Shown: piece after piece, positions 15,893 through 24,974 of the stretch
Layout of the letters: each line of letters opens with the position of its first letter
How positions within the stretch are numbered: position 1 is the first letter of the stretch
NCBI GenBank assembly: GCA_947370975.1
Contig: CANBNG010000015.1
Location: 50,491-114,490, forward strand
Direction of reading: 5' to 3'
From: Beijerinckiaceae bacterium
GTDB taxonomy: Bacteria > Pseudomonadota > Alphaproteobacteria > Rhizobiales > Beijerinckiaceae
Length of the DNA: 64,000 bases
Program-made: the position numbers and the translations under genes
The notes under the pieces: generated by a model
What the model was told of the DNA's origin: nothing
Seen by the model: the letters and a program-made list of their open reading frames with translations, nothing else
The model's database searches: none

Positions 15893-17047
15893 ATGGGTCG
15901 TCTCGACCATTGCTACAATATTGCCGACCTGCGCGAGATCGCGCGCCGCCGCCTGCCCAAGGGCGTCTTCGAATATGTCGACAAGGGCACCGAGGACATG
16001 GTGGCGCTCGGCAATAACCGCCGCTCCTTTGAATCGACCAAGCTGATGAACCGCGTGCTCGTCGATGTGTCCGACGTGCAGCTTGGCACCGAGATTTTCG
16101 GCAAGCCTGCAGCCCTTCCCATGGTGATCGCCCCAACCGGCATTGCGGGGCTGTGCTGGTATGAGGGCGAATATGAGCTCGCCAAGGCGGCCGCCAAGGC
16201 CGGCATTCCCTTCACCCTGGCCACCGGCTCCAACACGCCGATGGAAAAGGTCGCCGCCGGTGGCGGGCGGCCGTGGTTCCAGCTCTACATGTGGCGCGAG
16301 AAAGAATTGTCCTACGAGCTGGTGCAGCGCGCGGCCAATGCCGGGTTTGAAACGCTCGTCTGGACGGTCGATATCGGGCATGGCGCAAACCGCGAGCACA
16401 ATGCGCGGAACGGTTTCAGCCAGCCCTATCAGCTCAATGCGCGCAGCGTCATCGATGTGATGCGCCATCCCGAATGGCTGGCGACCGTGCTTGGTCGTTA
16501 CATGGCGACCACTGGCATGCCCGAGCATGTGAATTATCCGGCACAATATCAGGGCAAGATCACCGGCAAGGCCTCGCAGGCCAAGGCCCTGCGCGCCGAC
16601 AAGGTGAGCTGGTCGGATGTCGATAAATTGCGCGAGATCTGGCCGGGCAAGCTCGTCATCAAGGGCATCATGCGGCCCGACGATGCGCGCCGCGCGCTCG
16701 ATCACGGCGTCGATGGCATCGTTGTGTCCAACCATGGCGGCCGCAATATGGATTCAGCCCCCTCCACGCTCGACGCCTTGCCGGCCATTGCGCAGGCGGT
16801 CGGGTCGCGCACCACGGTCTTTGTCGATTCAGGCGTGCGGCGGGGCAGCGATATTGTGAAATGTCTCGCGCTCGGCGCTCATGCCGTGCTCACGGGCCGC
16901 GCGACGCTCTATGGCATTGGAGCTGGCGGCGAGGACGGCGCAACCAAGGCGCTGGCGATCCTCAAGGACGAAATGCGCCGCACGATGGCCTATATCGGCC
17001 GTCAGCGCGTCAGCGACATCAGCGGCGACGACATCTGGCGCGGCTAA
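15893..17047 (+). CDS. FMN-dependent 2-hydroxyacid dehydrogenase (lactate/mandelate dehydrogenase family)
   Basis: Oxidises an (S)-2-hydroxyacid to the 2-oxoacid by way of FMN, probably passing electrons to the membrane quinone pool. 384 residues in a TIM barrel: FEYVDKGTEDMVALGNNRRS at the start, IAPTGIAGLCW, the QLYMWRE FMN loop, VIKGIMRPDDARRALDHG (flavin lysine) and the active-site His in VVSNHGGRNMD, then FVDSGVRRGSDIVK and GRATLYG. The ATG at 15893 has GGAGGAGG upstream; a longer upstream ORF runs through a repeat and is not coding. Substrate unknown; lactate, mandelate or glycolate-like acids fit. Convergent with smc with only 6 bp between. Confidence 0.88.
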   Translation: MGRLDHCYNIADLREIARRRLPKGVFEYVDKGTEDMVALGNNRRSFESTKLMNRVLVDVSDVQLGTEIFGKPAALPMVIAPTGIAGLCWYEGEYELAKAAAKAGIPFTLATGSNTPMEKVAAGGGRPWFQLYMWREKELSYELVQRAANAGFETLVWTVDIGHGANREHNARNGFSQPYQLNARSVIDVMRHPEWLATVLGRYMATTGMPEHVNYPAQYQGKITGKASQAKALRADKVSWSDVDKLREIWPGKLVIKGIMRPDDARRALDHGVDGIVVSNHGGRNMDSAPSTLDALPAIAQAVGSRTTVFVDSGVRRGSDIVKCLALGAHAVLTGRATLYGIGAGGEDGATKALAILKDEMRRTMAYIGRQRVSDISGDDIWRG

Positions 17048-17053
17048 GCGCCC

Positions 17054-20000
17054 TTACACTGCTTCCAGGAACTTCTCGGCCTGCTGCAGATCGACGCTGA
17101 CGAGCTGGGAGACGCCACGCTCCGCCATGGTCACGCCAAAGAGGCGGTCCATGCGGGCCATGGTGATCGGATTATGCGTGATCGTCACGAAGCGCGTATC
17201 GGTGCGCCCGCGCATGGCTTCCAGCAGATCGCAGAAACGCTCGACGTTGGAATCGTCCAGCGGCGCGTCAACTTCGTCGAGCACGCAGATCGGCGAGGGA
17301 TTGGTCAGGAAGACCGCGAAAATCAGCGACATTGCGGTCAGCGCCTGTTCGCCGCCTGACAGCAGCGTCATCGTCTGCGGCTTTTTGCCGGGCGGGCGGG
17401 CGAGAATTTCGAGGCCCGCCTCAAGCGGATCGTCGCTCTCGACAAGCTGCAATTCCGCCGCGCCGCCGCCAAAGAGCGATGTGAACAGCTCCTTGAAATG
17501 GCCGTTGACGACATGGAAGGCGGTCACGAGGCGTTCGCGACCTTCCTTGTTCAGGCTCTGGATCGCCAGACGCAACTTGCGGATGGCCTCCGTCAAATCA
17601 TCGCGCTCGGTGACCATGGTCGTGAACCTGGTCTCGATCTCGGTCAGCTCTTCGTCGGCGCGCAGATTGACCGCGCCGAGGCGTTCGCGGTCGCCCTTGA
17701 GCTGTTCGAGAATGCGCTCGATCTTGGAAGCTTCCGGCAATTGATCGTTGGCGTTGACGCCGGCAAGTGCGGCCACGGCCTGCGGCTCGCATTCAAGCTC
17801 GGTTGCAATCGTCTTGACGATGGTCTCGTGGCGCTCGCGCAGCGCTTCCACGCGCGCTTCCGTGCGCGCGCGCTCTTCACGCGCCTGACCCATGGAATCG
17901 AGCGAGCCGCGCGCCAGACGGTCGGCTTCTGCGAGATCGTTCTCGGCGCCGGCGCGGCGGTCCGAGGCTTCCTTGCGGGCGGCTTCTGCCTGCGCGACGC
18001 CCTCCATCAGCGCGCGGCGCTGGGCGATGAATTCATTGGGCGCTTCGGCGAGCACGAGCTGCTCCTCGCGCGCCTCCTCCATGCGCATGTCGATTTCATC
18101 GATCTGCGCCGTGGCGCGATTGCGCCGCTCGCCCCATGAATTGCGTTCAAGCGCAATCGCCTCGCGGCGGCGCTGGCGGGCTTCGGCTTCGCGCGAAAGG
18201 CCCTGCATGGCCGCGCGCGCTTCGGCGGCTTCGGCGCGATGCTGGGCGGCTTCCGCCCGTGCGCGATCAAGCTTGCCGATCATCGCCTGCGTGGCGGCAA
18301 GGCTCTTGAGGGCTGCTTCCGCGTCGCTTTTCTTGACGAGCGCCTCGTCGCGATTTTCAGCAAAGCGGGTCACGGATTCTTCGAGCGCAGACACGCGCGT
18401 CGCCACTTGGGCGCGGCGGCGCTCGGCCTGGGCCAGTTTCTCGCGCGCGTCCTCGACCTGACGCGCGGCAGCGCGCGCGGTCTGGCGGGCATTCATTTCC
18501 GCGACCGAGGCATCGCGTAAATGCGCCTGCGCCTCTTCGGCTGTCTGCTTGGCGATATTGGCCGCCTCGCGAGCTTCCAGCGCCTGTTCCTTCAAATCGC
18601 CGAGGCGGTTCTTTTCGACAAGGCGGCGGGCTGCAGGTGTGGGCGCTTCGGCGGCGGCGATGAAACCGTCCCAGCGCCAGAAATCGCCTTCCTTGGACAC
18701 AAGACGCTGGCCGGGCTGCAACAGCTTCTGCAAGTGCGCGCCTTCGCCGCGCAACACGACGCCGATCTGCGAGAGGCGGCGCGCCAGCGCCGGAGGCGCA
18801 CGCACAACCTTGCTCAGCGGCGCGACACCCGGCGGCAAGGCCGCATCGGCGCCCGCATCGCCAATCTGCGCCCAATGGGCAGGGGCCGAGACATTGGTGG
18901 ACGCGTCGAGATCATCGCCCAAAGCTGCGCCGAGCGCGGCCTCATAGCCCTTTTCGACGCTGATTTCATCGACAACCGGCGGCCAGAGATCGCCCGACGC
19001 CGTGTTGAGCAGGTTGGAGAGCGTGCGCACTTCGGTTTCGAGCCGCTGCGCCTTGCGCTCGGCCTCCGTCAATGGCCCGCGCGTTGCAGATTCAATCTCG
19101 CGCGTTTCCGCATGGCGGGCTTCGGCCGCCATCATCGATTCTTCAAAAGCAGCCGCCTGTTCGGTGGCTTCTTCAAGCGCGAAGGCCAGCGTCTCCAGCT
19201 CTTCGTCAGAGCCCGCGCCCTGCTTCAATTGCGCGAGTTCCTGCGCAACCTTCATCCATTCGGATTCAAACCGCTGGAAGCGCTGCGTCTCTTCGCGCAA
19301 GGCCTGTTCGAGCGTGGTGCGCCGCGCATTCAGGTCCGAGAGTGCGGACTGGGCTTCGGCCAAAGCGCGCTCGCTGTCGACCAGCGCGCCTTCGGCATCG
19401 GCGAGGCGCTCCTTTGCGCCAAACTCCGCCTCGGCGGCGTTTTCATTCGCCTCTTCGATATCGGAGGCTTCGCCATCGAGCTTCGAGAGCACGCCTGCTG
19501 CATCTTCGATAAGGGCTGTTTCGCGCGCAAGGTCGCGCGTCAATTGCGCGAGGCGGCGTTCGAGTTCGGCAGCGCGTTCCTGCGCGCGGCGTTCCTCGAC
19601 TTCAAGCTGCTCGCGCGCAAGCACGAGGCGTTGCAGGGCAGCGCCTGCCTTGGCTTCTTCATCGCGCAGGGCGGGCAGGCCGTGGGCAGCAATCGCCTGC
19701 AGGCGTGCGGCATCTGCCTGCAATTGCGTGCGCTGGGCAACTTCGCGCACATCGTCTTCGAGCTTGCGCTCGGCGTCTGCGAGCTGGGCCGTAATGTCGC
19801 GCCAGGAGATATGATAGAGCAGCGCCTCGTTGCGGCGGATGTCGGATGCGAGATTCTTGTAGCGCCCCGCCTGGCGCGCCTGGCGCTTCAGGCTGTCCAT
19901 CTGCCCGTCGATCTGTTTGAGCACATCTTCGAGGCGGTTCAGATTTTCTTCCGCACCCTTCAGGCGCAATTCGGCTTCGTGCCGGCGTGAATGCAGGCCT

Positions 20001-20512
20001 GCAATGCCGGCGGCTTCTTCGAGAATCCGGCGGCGTTGCTGCGGCTTTGCGGAAATGATTTCGCCGATGCGGCCCTGTCCCACCATGGCCGGCGAGCGAG
20101 CGCCGGTGGAGGCGTCAGCAAAGAGCAATTGCACATCGCGCGCACGCACTTCGCGCCCGTTGACGCGATAGGTCGAGCCGGATTCGCGCTCGATGCGGCG
20201 CGTGACTTCAATCAGCTCGGAATCGTTGAAGGCGGCGGGCGCGGTGCGGTCGCTGTTGTCGAGCACGAGGCCGACTTCCGCCGTATTCCGCGAGGGGCGA
20301 TTGCCCGAGCCCGAGAAAATCACATCGTCCATGCCCGACGCGCGCATGTTCTTGTAGGAATTCTCACCCATCACCCAGCGCATGGCTTCGACGAGGTTCG
20401 ACTTGCCGCAGCCATTGGGCCCGACAATGCCGGTCAGCCCCGGCTCGATCTGGAAGTCGATCGAGTCGCAGAAGCTCTTGAAACCGACGATGCGCAGGCC
20501 TTTGAACTTCAT
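17054..20512 (-). CDS. smc: Chromosome segregation protein SMC
   Basis: Condensin ATPase that organises and segregates the chromosome, working with ScpA/ScpB. 1152 residues: N-terminal Walker A GPNGCGKS (31-38), a long coiled coil, a hinge near residues 510-620 (DEISVEKGYEAALGAALGDDLDA), a second coiled coil, then the signature LLSGGEQALTAM and Walker B VLDEVDAPLDDSN at the C-terminus. Full length. It follows the dsbA-like gene after 280 bp, in the DUF721-dsbA-smc order seen in many Hyphomicrobiales. Confidence 0.97.
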   Translation of the reverse strand: MKFKGLRIVGFKSFCDSIDFQIEPGLTGIVGPNGCGKSNLVEAMRWVMGENSYKNMRASGMDDVIFSGSGNRPSRNTAEVGLVLDNSDRTAPAAFNDSELIEVTRRIERESGSTYRVNGREVRARDVQLLFADASTGARSPAMVGQGRIGEIISAKPQQRRRILEEAAGIAGLHSRRHEAELRLKGAEENLNRLEDVLKQIDGQMDSLKRQARQAGRYKNLASDIRRNEALLYHISWRDITAQLADAERKLEDDVREVAQRTQLQADAARLQAIAAHGLPALRDEEAKAGAALQRLVLAREQLEVEERRAQERAAELERRLAQLTRDLARETALIEDAAGVLSKLDGEASDIEEANENAAEAEFGAKERLADAEGALVDSERALAEAQSALSDLNARRTTLEQALREETQRFQRFESEWMKVAQELAQLKQGAGSDEELETLAFALEEATEQAAAFEESMMAAEARHAETREIESATRGPLTEAERKAQRLETEVRTLSNLLNTASGDLWPPVVDEISVEKGYEAALGAALGDDLDASTNVSAPAHWAQIGDAGADAALPPGVAPLSKVVRAPPALARRLSQIGVVLRGEGAHLQKLLQPGQRLVSKEGDFWRWDGFIAAAEAPTPAARRLVEKNRLGDLKEQALEAREAANIAKQTAEEAQAHLRDASVAEMNARQTARAAARQVEDAREKLAQAERRRAQVATRVSALEESVTRFAENRDEALVKKSDAEAALKSLAATQAMIGKLDRARAEAAQHRAEAAEARAAMQGLSREAEARQRRREAIALERNSWGERRNRATAQIDEIDMRMEEAREEQLVLAEAPNEFIAQRRALMEGVAQAEAARKEASDRRAGAENDLAEADRLARGSLDSMGQAREERARTEARVEALRERHETIVKTIATELECEPQAVAALAGVNANDQLPEASKIERILEQLKGDRERLGAVNLRADEELTEIETRFTTMVTERDDLTEAIRKLRLAIQSLNKEGRERLVTAFHVVNGHFKELFTSLFGGGAAELQLVESDDPLEAGLEILARPPGKKPQTMTLLSGGEQALTAMSLIFAVFLTNPSPICVLDEVDAPLDDSNVERFCDLLEAMRGRTDTRFVTITHNPITMARMDRLFGVTMAERGVSQLVSVDLQQAEKFLEAV

Positions 20513-20663
20513 GGGGCATGGGCTCCACGCAAGGGGGCGGGGAAGAAGGCGCAGACAGGCCGACGCACGAATGAGACCACGCAGGGGCGCTCGCGCTCCG
20601 CGTCTGGCTTCATCGGCTTACTCGGGCTCACTGTCACGCCACGCGTCCTCTGCCGCAAACTCC

Positions 20664-20702
20664 GACATCTCCCCTCGGGATACACCCTGCGGAGAGGGGC
20701 CT
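20664..20702. repeat. Intergenic inverted repeat (variant form)
   Basis: ATCTCCCCTCGGGATACACC then CTGCGGAGAGGGGCC: CCCCTC and GAGAGGGG form an imperfect stem. It resembles the C-rich stem of the other repeats but lacks the second stem. Confidence 0.4.
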
Positions 20703-20714
20703 AAGGCGTCACAA

Positions 20715-20739
20715 CGGGGCGCATGGTTCAAGCGCCCCG
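20715..20739. terminator. GC-rich hairpin between dsbA-like gene and smc
   Basis: An 8-bp perfect stem CGGGGCGC / GCGCCCCG with a 9-nt loop. On the minus strand it follows the dsbA-like stop by about 55 bp. There is only a short T-run, so termination or attenuation is possible but not certain. Confidence 0.35.
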
Positions 20740-20792
20740 CCAGCTATTTCCTGTGTGAAACCGGACTTATCCAGCCAAAATCAGGCGTTTCT

Positions 20793-21464
20793 TCAGCTTT
20801 TCACGAGGGGATCGATGATTTTTGAAAATTCGGCCAGAGAGAGCGAGCCGCTGACTTTCTTGCCGTTGATGAAGAAAGTCGGGGTGGAATCGACCTTGAA
20901 CTGGTTGGCGCCACGGTCGCGGACGGCGTTCACATTGTCATAGAGCGGCTTGTCGCGCAGGCAGGCCTCGAAGGTCTGCTGCGACATGCCGGCCTGTTTG
21001 ATGATGGCGAGCAGGCCCTCCAGCGGCTTGTCCTTGAAGGCCCAGTTCTGCTGCTGGGCAAAGAGCAGATCGACCATGGCCTCGCGCTTGTCGGGCCCGG
21101 CGCAGCGCGCCACCATGAAGCCCGCCACCGCCAGCGGATCGAAGGGGAATTCGCGCAGCACGAAACGCGCCTTGCCGGTGTCGATATATTTCGCCTTCAG
21201 CTCGGGCCAGGTCTCGGTGTGGAAATGGGCGCAATGGGGGCAGGTCATCGAGGCATATTCGATGATCGTGACCGGTGCGTCCTTCCGGCCGATCCACAGG
21301 TCGGGCAGGGCTCCTTCGACAAGCAGCTGGTCCATCGGCACATCGCCCGCCGCCTGCGCCAGCGCCGGAAGCGCGAGGCCCAGCTGGCTGGCTGCGGCCA
21401 AAGCGCCGGCAGCCGCCATGCGTTCGAGAAGCTGGCGGCGGGTGTTCGGGCGCTCGATCGTCAT
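20793..21464 (-). CDS. DsbA-family thiol:disulfide oxidoreductase (exported)
   Basis: Periplasmic thioredoxin-fold protein with active site CPHC in IEYASMTCPHCAHFHTETWP and the cis-Pro loop STPTFFING. I start at the ATG 21462-21464 (223 residues). The N-terminus MTIERPNTRRQLLERMAAAGA has a twin-arginine-like TRRQLLE followed by a moderately hydrophobic stretch and ALAQA cleavage site, so export by Tat is possible. Roles could be disulfide formation or isomerisation. A gene of this kind upstream of smc is common in the order. Upstream in-frame codons to 21581 read as non-coding. Confidence 0.9.
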   Translation of the reverse strand: MTIERPNTRRQLLERMAAAGALAAASQLGLALPALAQAAGDVPMDQLLVEGALPDLWIGRKDAPVTIIEYASMTCPHCAHFHTETWPELKAKYIDTGKARFVLREFPFDPLAVAGFMVARCAGPDKREAMVDLLFAQQQNWAFKDKPLEGLLAIIKQAGMSQQTFEACLRDKPLYDNVNAVRDRGANQFKVDSTPTFFINGKKVSGSLSLAEFSKIIDPLVKS

Positions 21465-21577
21465 GGGCTCAGGATCCTGAAAGTGGGGCCGCGTCTGCGG
21501 CTTGGGTTGGTTCGTCGCGGACGAATGTGGCAGGAGGAAGGACTGTGGCAAGGGGAGCGGCGGCGCGCAAGGGCGGC

Positions 21578-22120
21578 TCACAGGCCGCGCGTGGATCTCT
21601 TGTCGGCGATAATGCGTGAGCCGAGCCGTGTGAGCGCCGCGCGCAGCCCCTCGTCCTCGACGCCCGCGCTCTGCCGCGCAGCCTCCGCGCAGGCTTCCGG
21701 GTCATCCACAGGTTTGGCGCGGACAACGCGCTTTTGCGTGCCCACAGGCCCCTGGCGCAGCAGGATGCGGCCGATGCAGCGCCAGCCAAGGTGCATGTTC
21801 ACCCGTTCGATGACGAGGGGGGAGACATGCTGCAATTCAATGGCAAAGCCGCTTTCCACCCGCACCAGCAGGGAGGCGGGGTCAAGCGGCTGGCCGGGCG
21901 GGGCCTTTGGCGGGCGGGCTGGCCATTGCAGCTTGATCGGTTCGCAGACCCGGGCAAGGCGCTCGCCCACGATCTCATCCCAATGGAGCACGATGTCTGC
22001 CGCGCCAAAACCCTGCTTGGCCAGCACCGGGTCCATCGCCTTGGCGATGAGATCGGCCAGCGCAAAGGTCTTTGGGCCTTTGTATTTCGAGGCTGTGCTG
22101 GCGGGACGGGGGGCGGCCAT
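21578..22120 (-). CDS. DUF721 (DciA-like) domain protein
   Basis: 180 residues. The N-terminal part (ALADLIAKAMDPVLAKQGFG, VLHWDEIVGERLARVCEPIKL) matches the DUF721 fold found in DciA, the helicase operator that loads DnaB in bacteria without DnaC. The C-terminal 80 residues are charged and probably flexible. It is divergent from mutY (102 bp apart) and upstream of the dsbA-like gene. Whether it is the main DciA of this organism cannot be told here. Confidence 0.78.
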   Translation of the reverse strand: MAAPRPASTASKYKGPKTFALADLIAKAMDPVLAKQGFGAADIVLHWDEIVGERLARVCEPIKLQWPARPPKAPPGQPLDPASLLVRVESGFAIELQHVSPLVIERVNMHLGWRCIGRILLRQGPVGTQKRVVRAKPVDDPEACAEAARQSAGVEDEGLRAALTRLGSRIIADKRSTRGL

Positions 22121-22222
22121 GAAACCTGCTTTCCGGGGGACGGGCCCAGAAACCTAGCACGCCGCCCCTTGAGCCGGAATGCGGCTGGCTTCACATAGGC
22201 GCAACGAACAGAGATTTATCGA

Positions 22223-23278
22223 ATGAATGATGCCCTTGCGCCCGAATCCGCGCGCCTGCTTGCCTGGTACGATCGCCACCGCCGCCATCTGCCATGGCGC
22301 GCGGCGCCTGGCGTTGCGGCTGATCCCTATGCCGTCTGGCTGTCGGAAATCATGCTTCAGCAGACGACCGTCCAGGCCGTGAAGCCCTATTTCGAGCGCT
22401 TTCTCGCGAGCTGGCCGCGGGTCGAGGATCTGGCGGGGGCCGATACCGAAGATGTCATGCGCGCCTGGGCGGGGCTTGGTTATTATTCGCGCGCGCGCAA
22501 TCTCCACGCCTGCGCCAAGGCGGTCGCCGCTGATCATGGCGGACGCTTTCCGGCCAGCGAAGCGGGTTTGCGCGAGCTGCCGGGCATCGGGCCCTATACG
22601 GCCGCGGCAATCGCGGCCATTGCCTTTGGCCTGCGCGCCGTGGTGGTCGATGGCAATGTGGAGCGCGTTGTCACGCGGCTGTTTGCTATTGAAGAGCCGA
22701 TGCCGCGCGCCAAGCCGCTGGTGCGCGCCTGCACAGACCAGCTCACGCCCGATCTGCGCGCGGGAGATTTCGCGCAGGCCATGATGGATCTTGGCGCAAC
22801 CATCTGCGCGCCGCGCCGTCCTGCCTGCGCGCTCTGCCCGCTGAACGAAGGCTGCATCGCGCGCGCGCAGCAAAGGCCCGAAATCTTCCCCGTGAAATTG
22901 CCCAAGGCCGAGCGGCCCGCGCGCGCGGGCGCGGCGTTTTTCCTGCGCCGCTCGGACGGCGCGGTGCTGGTGCGCACGCGCGCGCCCAAGGGACTTCTCG
23001 GTGGCATGACGGAAATTCCAGGCACGCCGTGGAGCGCGGATTTCCAGCTCGAGACTGCGCTGGCGTCAGCGCCAATGGCAGCCCAATGGCTGCGGCTGCC
23101 CGGTGTTGTCGAACATGTGTTCACCCATTTCGCCTTGCGCCTGACGATTTTCGTCGGCCAGTCCGATGCGCCCGCGCCCGATGATTTTCGCTTTGTGGGT
23201 GACGATGTGCTTGATGGCGAGGCCTTGCCGAGCCTGATGCGCAAGGTCATCGCCCATGCGCGCTCATTTGAGACCTGA
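22223..23278 (+). CDS. mutY: A/G-specific adenine glycosylase
   Basis: Removes adenine mispaired with 8-oxoguanine. 351 residues: helix-hairpin-helix LPGIGPYTAAAI (about 119-130), catalytic D143 in VVVDGNVERVVTR, E42 in SEIMLQQTTV, an Fe-S cluster motif C195-X6-C202-X2-C205-X5-C211 and a C-terminal Nudix-like domain for 8-oxoG recognition. ATG at 22223; SD weak. Divergent from the DUF721 gene. Confidence 0.97.
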   Translation: MNDALAPESARLLAWYDRHRRHLPWRAAPGVAADPYAVWLSEIMLQQTTVQAVKPYFERFLASWPRVEDLAGADTEDVMRAWAGLGYYSRARNLHACAKAVAADHGGRFPASEAGLRELPGIGPYTAAAIAAIAFGLRAVVVDGNVERVVTRLFAIEEPMPRAKPLVRACTDQLTPDLRAGDFAQAMMDLGATICAPRRPACALCPLNEGCIARAQQRPEIFPVKLPKAERPARAGAAFFLRRSDGAVLVRTRAPKGLLGGMTEIPGTPWSADFQLETALASAPMAAQWLRLPGVVEHVFTHFALRLTIFVGQSDAPAPDDFRFVGDDVLDGEALPSLMRKVIAHARSFET

Positions 23279-23348
23279 CGCGCAGGTTCTTTCCGGCGCT
23301 GGGCGCAAGTTCTTGCGCATCGGCCCAGCAACGCATAGGCATCGCCCC

Positions 23349-23609
23349 ATGATCAAAGCCCCATCCCCACGCCGGCGCGGACCGCTCGTCACTTTTGACG
23401 GCGCGCGCTTTCACATCCAGCTTCGCGGCCATGAGCTTGCTGTGACGGCGGTTGAAGATGTCGACGGGCAGGAAGACCTGCTGATCGAACTCGATGCCAT
23501 CACCCATTATGGCGATGGCGAGGAGATCGCGGTCGAGGATATGGCGGCCATTCTGGAGGCCATCGAAGAAGAGGCCGGCAAGGCCGGCCTCTCGATAGCT
23601 TTTGAATAA
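23349..23609 (+). CDS. Small acidic protein of unknown function (weak Imm74-like resemblance)
   Basis: 86 residues, strongly acidic in the second half (ITHYGDGEEIAVEDMAAILEAIEEEAG). The order of a strand-rich first half (LVTFDGARFHIQLRGHELAVTAVE) and an acidic C-terminal helix reminds me of the small Imm74-type fold, but I hold this loosely. No toxin gene lies next to it. Start ATG at 23349; an upstream in-frame ATG at 23256 overlaps the mutY 3' end and is less likely. Its stop is 14 bp from the convergent ccrM stop. Confidence 0.65.
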   Translation: MIKAPSPRRRGPLVTFDGARFHIQLRGHELAVTAVEDVDGQEDLLIELDAITHYGDGEEIAVEDMAAILEAIEEEAGKAGLSIAFE

Positions 23610-23623
23610 GGGTCAGCCTCGCC

Positions 23624-24817
23624 TCAGGGCTCGCGCATTTCCGCGCGGATCTGGCTGCGCATGTCATCGATGACGATGAGCTTGCCGTCTTTTTCCATGT
23701 GCCAGAAGGTCCAGCCGTTGCAGGCGGGAAGCCCCTGCGCGAGCGCGCCGACCTTGTGGATCGAGCCGACAATCTGGCCAAGGCCCAGCGCCCCGTCGGC
23801 GCGCACAATCGCCTGATGGCGGCGCTTGGCATCCATCAAGACGGTGCCCGGCGCAATCAGTCCCGCTTCGACAACGCTCATGAAGGCCACGCGCGGCTCG
23901 CTGCGCTTGGTGGGCGCAATGGCAAGCGCATTATCTGGCAGCGGCACAACAGCATCGATGCGCGCGCGTGCCGCCTTGGCGTAAACGGGATCGCGTTCCG
24001 TGCCGATGAAATGGCGTCCGAGCCGTCGCGCCACAGCGCCTGTCGTGCCAGAGCCAAAGAACGGATCGAGGATCACATCGCCCTTGTTGGAGGCCGAGAG
24101 AACAACGCGCGTCAGCAGGCTTTCAGGCTTTTGCGTCGGATGCGTCTTGCGGCCGTTGGCATCTTTCAGCCGTTCGCCACCGGTGCAGATCGGCAGCAGC
24201 CAGTCGGACCGCACCTGACAATCCTCATTGCCCGCCTTGAGCGCCTCGTAATTGAATGTGTAGTTTTTGCCCGATGCGCTTTTTGTCGCCCAGATCATCG
24301 TTTCATGCGCATTGGTGAACCGACGGCCGCGGAAATTCGGCATCGGATTGTTCTTGCGCCAGACGATGTCGTTCAGGATCCAGAAGCCGAGATCCTGCAG
24401 GATCGAACCGACGCGGAAAATATTGTGATAGGAGCCGATGACGAAAATCGTCGCATCAGGCTTCATCACGCGGTGCACGGCCTTGAGCCAATCGCGCGTG
24501 AAGGCGTCGTAATCGGCAAAGCTCGCGAATTTGTCCCAATCGTCATCGACAGCATCGACGACGCTCTGGTCGGGGCGCGAGAGCGCGCCTTCGAGCTGCA
24601 GATTATAGGGCGGATCGGCGAAGATGAGATCGATGGAATTGGCCGGCAGGCGATCGATCTCGGCCACGCAATCGCCCAGAAGAATCTGGTCGATCGGAAG
24701 GGCCTGCGAACCATGGTCCTGAACGGGGACGGGACGCCGCGCCAAAACCCCAGTACGCGAGACCTGGATCTGGGGTTTGGAGCGGGTCACCCCGGCACGT
24801 GCGATACTCATGAACAT
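23624..24817 (-). CDS. ccrM: Cell-cycle-regulated adenine DNA methyltransferase (GANTC)
   Basis: Beta-class N6-adenine methylase that methylates GANTC; in Caulobacter and relatives it is solitary, made late in the cell cycle and usually essential. 397 residues. Order of motifs is DPPY (68-71) in ADPPYNLQLEGAL, then the target recognition part, then FGSGTTGAVARRLGRHFIG. The C-terminal DNA-binding extension (AFMSVVEAGLIAPGTVLMDAKRR...ACNGWTFWH) is diagnostic of CcrM. No restriction partner lies nearby. ATGs at 24817 and 24811 are both possible; SD is weak for both. It follows rnhB, the conserved alphaproteobacterial order. Confidence 0.96.
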   Translation of the reverse strand: MFMSIARAGVTRSKPQIQVSRTGVLARRPVPVQDHGSQALPIDQILLGDCVAEIDRLPANSIDLIFADPPYNLQLEGALSRPDQSVVDAVDDDWDKFASFADYDAFTRDWLKAVHRVMKPDATIFVIGSYHNIFRVGSILQDLGFWILNDIVWRKNNPMPNFRGRRFTNAHETMIWATKSASGKNYTFNYEALKAGNEDCQVRSDWLLPICTGGERLKDANGRKTHPTQKPESLLTRVVLSASNKGDVILDPFFGSGTTGAVARRLGRHFIGTERDPVYAKAARARIDAVVPLPDNALAIAPTKRSEPRVAFMSVVEAGLIAPGTVLMDAKRRHQAIVRADGALGLGQIVGSIHKVGALAQGLPACNGWTFWHMEKDGKLIVIDDMRSQIRAEMREP

Positions 24818-24915
24818 TTACCGGGTTACGCAAACAACGAGCGTGATGTTGCGCGGGGCCGGTAAAGACGAGGTTTAACGTGGTGAACCGGAGGTGTCCC
24901 GCTTCCGGACGAATT

Positions 24916-24942
24916 GGTTAATATCAATATACTGATGGTAAA
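24916..24942. promoter_or_regulatory. CtrA-like half-sites upstream of ccrM
   Basis: On the minus strand TTTACCAT (24942-24935) and TTAACC (24921-24916) lie in an AT-rich stretch about 100 bp upstream of ccrM, with a further GTTAAACC closer in. They resemble the TTAACCAT-type CtrA half-site. ccrM is a CtrA target in Caulobacter and Brucella. No GANTC site lies in the 24818-24974 leader. Confidence 0.4.
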
Positions 24943-24974
24943 CGGTTTCTGAAGGTGCGGCGGTCGGAATTGTT

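Noticed and set aside
18521..19990. 489-residue plus-strand ORF opposite smc
   Set aside because: Coiled-coil codon bias of smc opens the opposite frame; no independent evidence of coding.
20793..21464. DsbA-like protein as part of a new secretion or toxin system with smc
   Set aside because: The DUF721-dsbA-smc order is common in the order and there are no other supporting genes.
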